From contig CBDEHK010000001.1 of NCBI GenBank assembly GCA_965238305.1, positions 186,001-250,000 on the forward strand: a DNA stretch of 64,000 bases. The letters run 5' to 3'. The DNA is from CBDCGJ01 sp965238305. GTDB taxonomy: Bacteria; Pseudomonadota; Alphaproteobacteria; GCA-2731375. Below, in pieces: positions 35,868-44,230 of the stretch. The position numbers and the translations under genes are program-made. The notes under the pieces were generated by a model that saw nothing but the letters and a program-made list of their open reading frames with translations, had not been told where the DNA came from and did not search any database. How positions within the stretch are numbered: position 1 is the first letter of the stretch; each line of letters starts with the position of its first letter.

Positions 35868-37646
35868 ATGGTTACGACGGTTAACGGTTCTGATCTTGAT
35901 GATGCCATTACACTATCCGGCGATACGGCTTATGAAGCCAATGGCATGGGCGGCGATGACACGGTCACTTCAACCGCGCCTAATTTTGGCGCCGCGACGG
36001 TCATCGGTGGCACGGGCGACGATTCAATATTTTTCTTCACCGGCTCCTTACTGGCATATGGCAATGAAGGCGATGACACTATCAGGTTGGCCGTCGGCGA
36101 CGCCTCGGTCTATGGCGGTCAGGGCAATGACAGCATCGCCGTGAATAGCGGCGTCAGCGGAAGCGTGCACGGTAACCTAGGCGACGACACCATTTGGGCT
36201 TGGGGTTTTCATGGCGACGTCTCCGGCGGTGGTGGCGACGACCAAATTCGCATCACTGGCGACAATAGCAACTTTTCGGTCGATGTCGATTTAGGGATCG
36301 GTGATGACAGCGTCCGCGTCTCTAACGTCAACAATCTGGCAGCCACCGGAGGCGCCGGCGAAGATACCATTCGACTTGAAGCCGGTGTCGCCGGTGCCGT
36401 GGTTTATGGCAATCAGGACGAAGACCTGTTTCAGCTCTATACTAACAGCGCCACCACAGTCTATGGCGGCCAGGGCAATGACAGCATGTTCATCAACGGC
36501 AACTTCACCGGTGATTTACATATGAACAAGGGCGATGGTTCCATCAACGCCGATGCAGTGAATGGGAATATTATGCTCGGCACCGGCAACGATCTGGCCT
36601 ATATGAACGGAACGTTCAGCGGCGATCTAGCGGCCGGCAGCGGCAACGACAGTGTTTTTGTTAGCGGTAACTTGAGCGGCAATGTCGATCTTGGTGGCGG
36701 TGATGATAGTATCCGGGTCGCCGGCGCGCTTAGCGGTAATATCGCGGCCGGCGGCGGCGAAGATACCGTGTATATCGTCAACACGGCCAGCGGCGACGTC
36801 GATCTGGGCAGCGGCGCTGATTCGATGTATGTCGGCAGCTCTGTGATCGGCGATGTATTGGCCGGAACCGGCGACGACAGTATCAATATCGCCGGCGACC
36901 AAGTCGGTGACATCGATTTAGGAGATGGCAACGATACCTTGACCGTCGCCAGTGTCATGAGCGGCACGGTATTTGGCCGCAGCGGCGATGACACCATGTA
37001 TCTGGATACCTTGGATGGCGTCGCTTATGGCAATCAGGGCGACGATACAATATCCGCCGACGTTTTAACCGGCCAGTCTGCCCTGATCTTCGGTGGTCAG
37101 GGGAATGATTCGATTTATTTCTACGGTTCCGGCGACGGCACCGCCTATGGCAACAAGGGCGACGACACCATGTTCGGGGCCCATGATATGCATGGTGGTA
37201 GTGGGGCCGATGTCATCGATGGCGATAACGCCGTGCAACTGATCTACGGTAACCAGGACGGCGATTCGATCGACGGGGGTGCCGGCGCCGACACCATCTA
37301 TGGCGGCCAGGGCGACGATACGATCATAATGAGCGTCAGTGGTGGCACTGATCTGGTCGCCGGCAACAAGGGTGCGGATCTTTTCAATGCCAGTGTTGTG
37401 ACGGCTGCAGGATCGATAACGGGCGGCGGCAACTTTACAATCGCCGACTTCTCAACCTCCGACACGCTAATGATCGATGTCCAAGTTGGCACCGCGACAG
37501 CGAACATGTTTACCGTTAGCGATACTAGTGGTGATGTCCTGTTGATGCATGGCGGCGGTACCATCACCTTGGAAGGCATCGGCGACGGCACCCTGACCGA
37601 TCTATTCCTGCTGGCGGGTGCGGGCTACACTATTACGCTGGCCTGA
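35868..37646 (+). CDS. Orphan RTX-like glycine/aspartate-rich repeat protein
   Basis: A 592-residue acidic protein without Cys, built of tandem imperfect repeats of the type YGGQGNDSI / YGNQGDDTI spaced about 18-20 residues apart over residues 20-510. The repeats follow the calcium-binding GGxGxDx pattern but each nonapeptide stands nearly alone between stretches of small residues, suggesting an elongated beta-helix. A final domain (about 510-592) with ITLEGIGDGTLTDLFLL and a hydrophobic end resembles type I secretion signals. No Sec signal is present, as usual for RTX proteins. GGAG precedes the ATG. No type I transporter lies in the window. It may be an adhesin or surface-layer protein. Confidence 0.75.
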   Translation: MVTTVNGSDLDDAITLSGDTAYEANGMGGDDTVTSTAPNFGAATVIGGTGDDSIFFFTGSLLAYGNEGDDTIRLAVGDASVYGGQGNDSIAVNSGVSGSVHGNLGDDTIWAWGFHGDVSGGGGDDQIRITGDNSNFSVDVDLGIGDDSVRVSNVNNLAATGGAGEDTIRLEAGVAGAVVYGNQDEDLFQLYTNSATTVYGGQGNDSMFINGNFTGDLHMNKGDGSINADAVNGNIMLGTGNDLAYMNGTFSGDLAAGSGNDSVFVSGNLSGNVDLGGGDDSIRVAGALSGNIAAGGGEDTVYIVNTASGDVDLGSGADSMYVGSSVIGDVLAGTGDDSINIAGDQVGDIDLGDGNDTLTVASVMSGTVFGRSGDDTMYLDTLDGVAYGNQGDDTISADVLTGQSALIFGGQGNDSIYFYGSGDGTAYGNKGDDTMFGAHDMHGGSGADVIDGDNAVQLIYGNQDGDSIDGGAGADTIYGGQGDDTIIMSVSGGTDLVAGNKGADLFNASVVTAAGSITGGGNFTIADFSTSDTLMIDVQVGTATANMFTVSDTSGDVLLMHGGGTITLEGIGDGTLTDLFLLAGAGYTITLA

Positions 37647-37686
37647 CCGTGGGCGTAAATTTAACGTAATTGCAGCTTAGTCAGGG

Positions 37687-37717
37687 AAAGGCCGGTGGAA
37701 GGCCGGTCTTTCTTTTT
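37687..37717 (+). terminator. Rho-independent terminator of the repeat-protein gene
   Basis: AAAGGCCGGT pairs with GCCGGTCTTT (with G-U wobbles) around a short GGAA loop and is followed by CTTTTTG, 41 bp after the stop at 37646. Confidence 0.75.
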
Positions 37718-37785
37718 GTGCTGATACACCATATCGGCTATGGTCGCAGCGCTCTTCTTCCTCTCCCTTTTTTGGACATCCCTAT

Positions 37786-39039
37786 ATGACAGTGGTAGCA
37801 CCTTTGATGCCTGAAGATCGCGACCCGAGCTATGGTTGGATCATGGTGGCAACAGTCTTTGCCCTGACCGCGCTGTCGTTTGGCGGGTTGGGCGCGGTGG
37901 GGGTGTTCTTAAAACCGTTGATTGCGGAATTCGGCTGGGGCCGGGGCGAGACGGCATTTGGTTATACTGCGGTTTCTGTCTCCTCCGCCGCGCTGGGCCT
38001 GATCTGGGGATTTGTCGCGGACAAATTCGGCAGCCGTCGTTTGGCCTTCATGGCAATCGTGGCGATGACTTTGTCGATGTGGTTGTTGAGCCGGGTCGAA
38101 ACCCTGTGGCAGTTTTATCTGGCTTATGCGGTTTTTGGCGGTTTTGGTTTCAGCGCCCTAGGCGGTCCGCTCATCGCCAACGTCGGATTTTGGTTTCGCA
38201 AAAATCCAGGCTTGGCGATCGGTGTAACGGCGGCAGGTGGCGCGCTGGGACAGGCGCTTTTTCCCTTCATTGCCAGCCTGATCATCAGCGCTTATGATTG
38301 GCAGACCGCTTATCTTGTTATGGCTGTACTTTATCTTATTCTTGGCTTGCCGCTTTGCTTGTTGGTGCGCGAAAGTCCGCGTCGGCTTGCCGCATTGCGC
38401 AGCGGTAAGATGGATGACGACGATAGCCCGCCCTTCCCGGTTCCACCGGTTAAAGTGATTGCCGGGATTAGTTTCGCGGTGATCTTTTGCTGTATCTGTA
38501 TGGCCGTACCCATCGTCCATGTGGTGGCGTTGGTATCGGATCGAGGGGTCGCGCCAGAACTGGCGGCAAGCGTTTTGTTAGTGTTGATGGGGGCTGGGGT
38601 TTTTGGCCGCATCCTGGGTGGCAAGCTGACGGATATGATTGGCGCTTTGCCGACCTATATGATCGCCTCGGTGTCGCAAGCCATCCTGGCTTTTTGGTTT
38701 CCCCATGTCACCTCGCTGACCGGCATTTACATTTTGGCCGCCATCTTCGGCGTCGCTTATTCCGGTGTCATGGCGTCATTCGTGATCTGCATTCGGATGA
38801 TGGTGCCGGCCGGGATGAGCGCCCGGGGCATGGGGTTTGGCACCTCTTTCGGGATGATCGGGATGGGTCTGGGCGGCTTCATCGGCGGCGCTTTGTTCGA
38901 CATGACAGGTGCCTATATCTGGTCCTTCACCATCGCCGGGCTAGCTGGATTATTCAATTTCTCGATCCTGGTGTTATATTTCTTTTACATCCGACAACAA
39001 AGCCAAGGCGGCCCGGGTGCCGTGGCAGCACCAGCCTAG
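37786..39039 (+). CDS. MFS transporter, monocarboxylate/oxalate-formate type
   Basis: The 417-residue protein has about 12 transmembrane segments. GLGAVGVFLKPLIAEFGWGRGE in the first loop, WGFVADKFGSRR (motif A) and GGALGQALFPF in TM5 are typical of the OFA/MCT branch of the major facilitator superfamily that moves carboxylates. The next gene, a dienelactone-hydrolase-type enzyme, starts 25 bp later, so the two could import and process an organic acid or lactone. The substrate is unknown. Confidence 0.86.
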   Translation: MTVVAPLMPEDRDPSYGWIMVATVFALTALSFGGLGAVGVFLKPLIAEFGWGRGETAFGYTAVSVSSAALGLIWGFVADKFGSRRLAFMAIVAMTLSMWLLSRVETLWQFYLAYAVFGGFGFSALGGPLIANVGFWFRKNPGLAIGVTAAGGALGQALFPFIASLIISAYDWQTAYLVMAVLYLILGLPLCLLVRESPRRLAALRSGKMDDDDSPPFPVPPVKVIAGISFAVIFCCICMAVPIVHVVALVSDRGVAPELAASVLLVLMGAGVFGRILGGKLTDMIGALPTYMIASVSQAILAFWFPHVTSLTGIYILAAIFGVAYSGVMASFVICIRMMVPAGMSARGMGFGTSFGMIGMGLGGFIGGALFDMTGAYIWSFTIAGLAGLFNFSILVLYFFYIRQQSQGGPGAVAAPA

Positions 39040-39064
39040 GACATTTAGGAACAGGAAACAGATC

Positions 39065-39808
39065 ATGCAAGAATTTGACATTGAACTTGAAACGGCGGAC
39101 GGCAACTTAGACTGCTTTTTTTGTCATCCGGAAGAGCTAGGACCTCACCCTGCGGTCATTTTGTATATGGATGCGCCGGGTATTCGCGAAGAATTGCGCG
39201 ACATGGCCCGTCGGCTGGCGACTGCCGGTTATGCGGTGCTGCTGCCGAACCTTTATTACCGGGTCGGCCGAGAAGGGCATTATGGCTACGATCTGGCGCG
39301 GATTCGCAGCGACGATAGCGAACGCGATGCCATGTTTGCCTGCATGAATTCATTGAGCAACGCCAAACTTGTGGATGATACTGCCGCGATGTTGCCGTTT
39401 TTGCGCAGCCATGATGGCGTTGCTGCCGGGCCCATTGGCTACGTCGGTTATTGTATGAGCGGCCAGTTTGTCGTCGCGGTCGCTGCCGCCTATCCAGACG
39501 ACTTTGCCGCTATTGCCTCATTCTATGGCGTCGGCATCGTCACGGACGAAGCAGATTCGCCGCATCTGCAAGTCGATAAAATCAAAGGTGAGCTGTACTT
39601 GGCCTTCGCTTCCGAAGATGTTTGGGTGCCGCCGGCATTGCTGGCCCGCATGCCGCAAATTTTCGCCGGTGATAATCACCGGATTGAAGTTTATCCCGGC
39701 ACCGAGCATGGTTTCGCTTTCCCACAGCGCCCAGTCTACGACAAACCATCCGGCGAGCGCCATTGGGAACGTTTGCACAGCCTGTTTGACCGTAATCTGA
39801 AACCCTAA
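39065..39808 (+). CDS. Dienelactone hydrolase family protein
   Basis: An alpha/beta hydrolase of 247 residues from the ATG at 39065. The nucleophile elbow is GYCMSG (Cys130), the acid Asp185 in ASEDVWVP and the His215 in GTEHGFAFP, giving the Cys-Asp-His triad of dienelactone hydrolases. These open lactones such as 4-carboxymethylenebutenolide in chlorocatechol pathways, but the family is broad. It follows the MFS gene closely and precedes the ComB gene by 8 bp. Confidence 0.88.
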   Translation: MQEFDIELETADGNLDCFFCHPEELGPHPAVILYMDAPGIREELRDMARRLATAGYAVLLPNLYYRVGREGHYGYDLARIRSDDSERDAMFACMNSLSNAKLVDDTAAMLPFLRSHDGVAAGPIGYVGYCMSGQFVVAVAAAYPDDFAAIASFYGVGIVTDEADSPHLQVDKIKGELYLAFASEDVWVPPALLARMPQIFAGDNHRIEVYPGTEHGFAFPQRPVYDKPSGERHWERLHSLFDRNLKP

Positions 39809-39816
39809 ACCCCTGC

Positions 39817-40560
39817 ATGTTCAGCCATCAGAAGCCAAGCACGATACATTGCGAATGGGGCGGCGCGGTCGCCTGGCTTAGTGCTGATATGGAGGTGACG
39901 GTTATTGTCGACGTCTTGTCTTTTTCGACGGCTGTCGATGCGGCGGTGAGCGTCGGTGCGATGGTTTACCCTTTTGCCTGGCGCGATCAGCGCGCACAGG
40001 AATTTGCTGACCGAGAAAGCACCCGACTTGCCCACCGGCGGCAAGATGATGGCGACGGCCCGGCGCTTTCGCCACTTTCTCTATTACAACTTCAGGCCGG
40101 CGAAAGGTTGGTGTTGCCGTCACCAAACGGATCGCATCTTTCCAGTCAGGCCAAAAGTCGCCACGTTTTTGCCGCCTGCCTGCGAAACTACAAAGCCGTC
40201 GCCGAAGCGGTTCAACGGATTGGCGGTAATGTTCTTGTCTTGGCCGCGGGTGAGCGGTGGCCGGACGACAGCCTGCGGCCGGCCCTAGAAGATTGGCTTG
40301 GCGCCGGTGCGTTAATTTCTGAAATGACCGGGCAATTGAGCATCGAAGCCGAAGCCGCGCGGGACGCTTATTTAACTGCCAAGGATAAATTGCAAACGAT
40401 AATAAAGAACAGCCATTCAGGCCGCGAGCTGATCGATATGGGGTTTGGCCAGGACGCCGAATTTGCCTGTCAGGTCAATTCCAGCCAAAGTGTGCCCAAA
40501 CTAATCGGCGGCATTTATAGAAACCAGCAAACCACAGAAGGAAAGCTTGATGCCGGGTAA
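39817..40560 (+). CDS. 2-phosphosulfolactate phosphatase-like protein (ComB family)
   Basis: The protein has 247 residues and the ComB landmarks: VTVIVDVLSFSTAVDAAVSVGA, VLPSPNGSHL, CLRNYKAVAEAV and LAAGERWPDDSLRPALEDWLGAGAL, with the Asp and Ser residues of the magnesium-dependent active site. Characterised ComB proteins dephosphorylate 2-phosphosulfolactate in methanogen coenzyme M synthesis and in bacterial sulfolactate formation. The partner genes comA and comC are absent here, so the substrate could differ. It overlaps the following nitroreductase gene by 11 bp. Confidence 0.85.
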   Translation: MFSHQKPSTIHCEWGGAVAWLSADMEVTVIVDVLSFSTAVDAAVSVGAMVYPFAWRDQRAQEFADRESTRLAHRRQDDGDGPALSPLSLLQLQAGERLVLPSPNGSHLSSQAKSRHVFAACLRNYKAVAEAVQRIGGNVLVLAAGERWPDDSLRPALEDWLGAGALISEMTGQLSIEAEAARDAYLTAKDKLQTIIKNSHSGRELIDMGFGQDAEFACQVNSSQSVPKLIGGIYRNQQTTEGKLDAG

Positions 40561-41398
40561 ATCGCAACGACTTACAAACTTGTTAACGGCACGATTTGGC
40601 CCGAACGCCCAGGCACCGGCGCCTTCGACCGAACTGCCCCCGCTTCTTGAAAGCCTGCTCAATCATCGTACTCATCGCCGTTATAACGGACGTCCGGTCG
40701 AAGAGGAATTATTGCAAACCTTGCTCGCTTGTGCCTTTTCAACACCGTCGAAATCGGATTTGCAGCAATGTTCGGTAATTGTGGTGCGCGATCCGACCCG
40801 ACGGCAGCAACTTGGGGACTTGATCCCAAGCATGCCTTGGATTGTCGATGCGCCGGTTTTCTTGGTGTTTCTGGGTGACAGCCGGCGCGTTCGACGGATT
40901 TGTGCGGAGCGCGGCAAACCCTTCGCCAATGATCATTTGGATGCATTTCTGAACGCCGCCGCCGACGCCGCGATGCATTTATCAACTTTCATCGCAGCCG
41001 CCGACGCGGTGGGTCTTGGCACTTGTCCAATCAGTGTCCTACGTAATCATATCGAAGCCGTAACAAAAATTTTGACCCTGCCGACAGGGGTTTTCCCACT
41101 TGCTGGTTGTTGCCTAGGTTGGCCGGCACGGGAAGGTTTTGCGTCGATGCGGTTGCCCCTAGACCTGACCGTGCATGAAAATCGTTATGACGATGAAAAA
41201 TTTACTTCCCTATTGGATCAATATGACCATGACCGCGACGTGCGATATGCTATTCCCGAAAGCAGTTACAAATACGTCGATGACTATGGCAGCGAGGCAT
41301 TTTACGGTTGGTCGGAAGATAAAGCCCGGCAAATGTCGAAACCGGAGCGGGCCAATTTAGGCGCCTTCCTGCGTCACCATGGCTTCAACTTCGATTGA
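40550..41398 (+). CDS. Nitroreductase-family flavoprotein (longer, NfsA-like)
   Basis: The 282-residue protein starts at the ATG at 40550 (AAGGAAAG upstream; a TTG one codon earlier is possible). HRTHRRYNGRPVEEELL is the FMN-phosphate site, STPSKSDLQQ the second loop, LGTCPISVLRNH and PLAGCCLGWP the remaining FMN contacts. The size and the extended C-terminus (KYVDDYGSEAFYGWSEDKAR) fit the NfsA/FRP branch, usually NADPH-dependent reductases of nitro compounds or quinones. It overlaps the ComB gene, so the MFS-DLH-ComB-nitroreductase row may be one operon. Confidence 0.87.
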   Translation: MPGKSQRLTNLLTARFGPNAQAPAPSTELPPLLESLLNHRTHRRYNGRPVEEELLQTLLACAFSTPSKSDLQQCSVIVVRDPTRRQQLGDLIPSMPWIVDAPVFLVFLGDSRRVRRICAERGKPFANDHLDAFLNAAADAAMHLSTFIAAADAVGLGTCPISVLRNHIEAVTKILTLPTGVFPLAGCCLGWPAREGFASMRLPLDLTVHENRYDDEKFTSLLDQYDHDRDVRYAIPESSYKYVDDYGSEAFYGWSEDKARQMSKPERANLGAFLRHHGFNFD

Positions 41399-41506
41399 TT
41401 CACTTGGCATCACGCTGCCGCATATCCGAGCAATCGCCGGATCAATGGCAGCATCAAACAAAGAATTCCAATCTCTCGATGCGGGTAGAGTTTTGATCAA
41501 AATAAG

Positions 41507-41797
41507 TTACCGACCGCCCCGACGCGCCACCCGATTACCATTGGAGGCACCGATCAACGCCCCTGCAATCGCACCCCAGATGGTGCCACCACCCGCCGCC
41601 AAGATCGACAAATCGGGCATCAGTTCTTTTTCGAGATAATCAAACGCCCACAGCACCGCTATGGTGACGATGAAGCTCGCGATCGAACCGATTGTTGCCG
41701 CTGCGACAGCGACGATGAAATCTCGCGATTGCCGTGCAATCATCTCAGCGGCGACCCAGCCAATAAAAGCCGCCAACGCAATCCCAACAATAGACAT
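41507..41797 (-). CDS. Small integral membrane protein of unknown function
   Basis: The 96-residue protein has three predicted membrane segments (about 3-20, 26-50, 66-84), Gly/Ala-rich like the GlsB/YeaQ/YmgE transglycosylase-associated group, followed by a basic tail RVARRGGR. The group assignment is tentative because no diagnostic motif is present. It converges with the nitroreductase gene; the 108 bp between them show no clear terminator. Confidence 0.6.
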   Translation of the reverse strand: MSIVGIALAAFIGWVAAEMIARQSRDFIVAVAAATIGSIASFIVTIAVLWAFDYLEKELMPDLSILAAGGGTIWGAIAGALIGASNGNRVARRGGR

Positions 41798-41949
41798 TCA
41801 CAATACCTCACTTGCAACATGTTGGTTTTGCCCTACAACCTGGCGACATATTAGTGGCTGACACGCCCGAGATCAATCCGTTGCTTGCACAAGAGTGGCC
41901 AACTGCGGCAAACTGAACACAGAATTTTACCTCTATTTTGTTGAAAGCC

Positions 41950-42510
41950 ATGTTTGGAACAATTTCTCCTCCACTTCGCGCCGTCGATCATCCTGGTATC
42001 GCAATTGAACCTAGAATTTTATCCACGATCGCGCCACCAGGCCGCGACTTTCGTTTGTTTTTACCGCAAGACACTGACCTTCTTAGTGGGTTAGCAAACA
42101 GCTTGCGACACCACGGCATCGCCACCGCAGGAGTGCGCCTGGCTGGTGGTGGTTTCAAATCCTTTTCCTATTACACCGGGGTCGAGGATCCGACCGGCGC
42201 CAGGGTTGCAACGTTCTCGCCGCCGCACCAGCCAGCGTTGCCGGTCACCCTGGTGATCGCCAACGCCATCATCGGTTTGGATGAAGATGACGATCCGAAA
42301 AGCCATTGCCACGCCATCTTCATCGATGCGGACGGGCAATGCCATGGCGGCCATCTTATTTCCGGTAAATGTATTGTTGGCGCTAGCGGCCTAATTGCCT
42401 GGGTCACCGACAGCGGTCAGGCGCAGCTGAAAGTTCGCCACGACCCCGAAACCAATTTTCCGATCTTCCACCCTCAGTCCGGTAAGGGAGCGCGAACGGA
42501 TGAAAAATAG
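41950..42510 (+). CDS. PPC-domain (DUF296) protein 1
   Basis: The protein has 186 residues from the ATG at 41950; a TTG at 41938 is the alternative and no clear ribosome site decides. A PPC/DUF296 fold is suggested by FRLFLPQDTDLLSGLANSLRHHGI, AGVRLAGGGFKSFSYYTGV and HCHAIFIDADGQCHGGHL, with two conserved His in the last block. PPC domains form trimers and in plants bind DNA with AT-hooks; bacterial single-domain forms are uncharacterised. It overlaps PPC protein 2 by 11 bp, so they probably act together, possibly as a mixed trimer. Confidence 0.72.
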   Translation: MFGTISPPLRAVDHPGIAIEPRILSTIAPPGRDFRLFLPQDTDLLSGLANSLRHHGIATAGVRLAGGGFKSFSYYTGVEDPTGARVATFSPPHQPALPVTLVIANAIIGLDEDDDPKSHCHAIFIDADGQCHGGHLISGKCIVGASGLIAWVTDSGQAQLKVRHDPETNFPIFHPQSGKGARTDEK

Positions 42511-42922
42511 CAACCCAAATACCGAGATCGAGGCGGGCCGGTTCGCCCGGGTGATTTCAGCCCGTGTTCGCCCCAATCTCGATATCGTCGAAGCCGTCGA
42601 GGCGATCTGCAAAGATCACGACATACGCCATGCGGTCATCCGCGGCTGTGTCGGAAGTCTGATGGACGCCAATTTGAAGCTCGGTAGTAGCGACGATGCG
42701 CCTCTGCAACATGTCCAAGGTCCGGGCCTGGAAATCGCCGTCAGCAGCGGCGAAGTGCGCCCCGATACGAACGGTCAACCGCGTGCTCGCTTGCATGGCA
42801 TAGTTGCCAACGCTGCCGGCCAATCATTCGCCGGTGAATTTTTACGCGGTCAAAATCTCAGCTTTGTTACCTTGGAACTGATCTTGCAGGAATGGCTGCC
42901 AGAAGCCGTAGGCGATGAATGA
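42500..42922 (+). CDS. PPC-domain (DUF296) protein 2
   Basis: A PPC-domain protein of 140 residues: GRFARVISARVRPNLDIVEAVEAICKDH-type start, RHAVIRGCVGSLMDANL, and LHGIVANAAGQSFAGEFL with the metal-site-like His. AAGGGAG lies about 9 nt before the ATG at 42500, inside the end of the first PPC gene, so translation is coupled. It precedes the alkC gene by 12 bp. Role unknown. Confidence 0.8.
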   Translation: MKNSNPNTEIEAGRFARVISARVRPNLDIVEAVEAICKDHDIRHAVIRGCVGSLMDANLKLGSSDDAPLQHVQGPGLEIAVSSGEVRPDTNGQPRARLHGIVANAAGQSFAGEFLRGQNLSFVTLELILQEWLPEAVGDE

Positions 42923-42934
42923 AAGTCGGAATAG

Positions 42935-44065
42935 ATGGCTGACGCGTTTAAGAATGTTTTCAATGCTGAACTGATCGCGATGATGGCACGACATTTCAAA
43001 CGAGTTTGGGCTGGGTTCGATGAACTTGCTTTTATCGATCACGCAGGCCGCGACCTCGACAGCTTGGAATTAAAACAGCGCAGCGATCAGATCACCCAGG
43101 CGATGGTGGAAACTTTGCCGCAACATTTCACCGAAGCCGCGACGGTCGTGATCGCAAGCCTGCATCCTAAAGATGACATCGACCTTTCCGACATGGGCAG
43201 TGATGATCGCGGACTACGCGGTTGGGCGACCATGCCGATGACCGAATATGTCGGCCGCCATGGGATCGCGGATTTTGATCTCGGCATGACAGTGCAGAAA
43301 GAAATAACCAAGCGTGGCAGTTCCGAATTCGGTATCCGCCGGTTTATCATCGCTAATCAGGATCGGGCCTTGGCCACACTGGCCGATTGGGCCGGTGACC
43401 AGAACTACCATGTACGCCGCTTAGTCTCGGAAGGCAGCCGTCCGCGCCTGCCCTGGGCAATCCGGCTGCCGTCGCTGATTGACGATCCGAGCCCTTTGTT
43501 TCCCATTTTGGAACGTTTGAAAGACGACGACGAAGAATATGTTCGCCGCTCCGTCGCCAACAATCTTAATGATATTGCCAAGGATCACGCTGACAAAATC
43601 GCCGAGATCGCCGCGGCCTGGTCAACCGATGCAAATCCGGCGCGCCACAAACTGATCCGCCATGCCTGCCGCAGTTTAGTGAAACAGGGCCACAAGCCAA
43701 CCTTGGCGGCGCTCGGTTACAAGGCCCCTGAAGTGAATTTAGCCCGGTTCAATATCCTGACGCCCAAGGTCGCATTTGGCGATAAATTGCAATTCGAAAT
43801 TGCCCTCCGTTCAACCGCCAACAACTCTCAGAACTTGATCGTGGATTACGTCATTCACCATATGAAAGCCAACGGCAAACAAAGTCCCAAAGTCTTCAAA
43901 TGGAAAACGTTAAAGCTCAAACGCAATGAGTGCCATCAAGCCAGCCGCAACCACGCGATCAAACCGATCACAACGCGCAAATATTATCCCGGCGCCCACA
44001 AAGTCGTTATCCAGATCAACGGCGAGACACTAGGCAGTGCAAGTTTTGAATTGATGATGGAGTAA
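42935..44065 (+). CDS. alkC: DNA alkylation repair glycosylase AlkC, with Ig-like domain
   Basis: A 376-residue HEAT-like repeat protein. The N-terminal part KNVFNAELIAMMARHFK and the AGRDLDSLELKQRSDQI segment, then GIRRFIIANQDRALATLADWA, HVRRLVSEGSRPRLPWA and EEYVRRSVANNLNDIAKDH match the AlkC branch of the AlkC/AlkD superfamily. Residues about 265-376 are beta-rich (VAFGDKLQFEIAL, TRKYYPGAHKVVIQING) like the immunoglobulin-like domain described for AlkC. It excises 3-methylcytosine and 3-methyladenine without base flipping. It follows the two PPC genes by 12 bp. Confidence 0.87.
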   Translation: MADAFKNVFNAELIAMMARHFKRVWAGFDELAFIDHAGRDLDSLELKQRSDQITQAMVETLPQHFTEAATVVIASLHPKDDIDLSDMGSDDRGLRGWATMPMTEYVGRHGIADFDLGMTVQKEITKRGSSEFGIRRFIIANQDRALATLADWAGDQNYHVRRLVSEGSRPRLPWAIRLPSLIDDPSPLFPILERLKDDDEEYVRRSVANNLNDIAKDHADKIAEIAAAWSTDANPARHKLIRHACRSLVKQGHKPTLAALGYKAPEVNLARFNILTPKVAFGDKLQFEIALRSTANNSQNLIVDYVIHHMKANGKQSPKVFKWKTLKLKRNECHQASRNHAIKPITTRKYYPGAHKVVIQINGETLGSASFELMME

Positions 44066-44230
44066 GAGCCGCAAAACCCGTTACTGATCAAACAGCGTAA
44101 TCGTTTAGCAATAATTTTCTCGTCTCGTGGTTCTAGTTGGAATAAGCCCTGTTTCAAGTCGGCACCCAATTCGGTTTTCTCAAAACGATAGCGATTGAGT
44201 GAAACGTGGGGGATGTTATAAAGTGCCTCG

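Noticed and set aside
35868..37646. CRISPR-like repetition
   Set aside because: The repeats are in-frame codons of the RTX-like protein, imperfect, and without unique spacers of constant length.
44066..44230. Minus-strand peptide frame reading IPHVSLNRYRFEK and on into the alkC 3' end
   Set aside because: It looks protein-like but has no start, overlaps two real genes on the other strand and matches no family I know; taken as chance.
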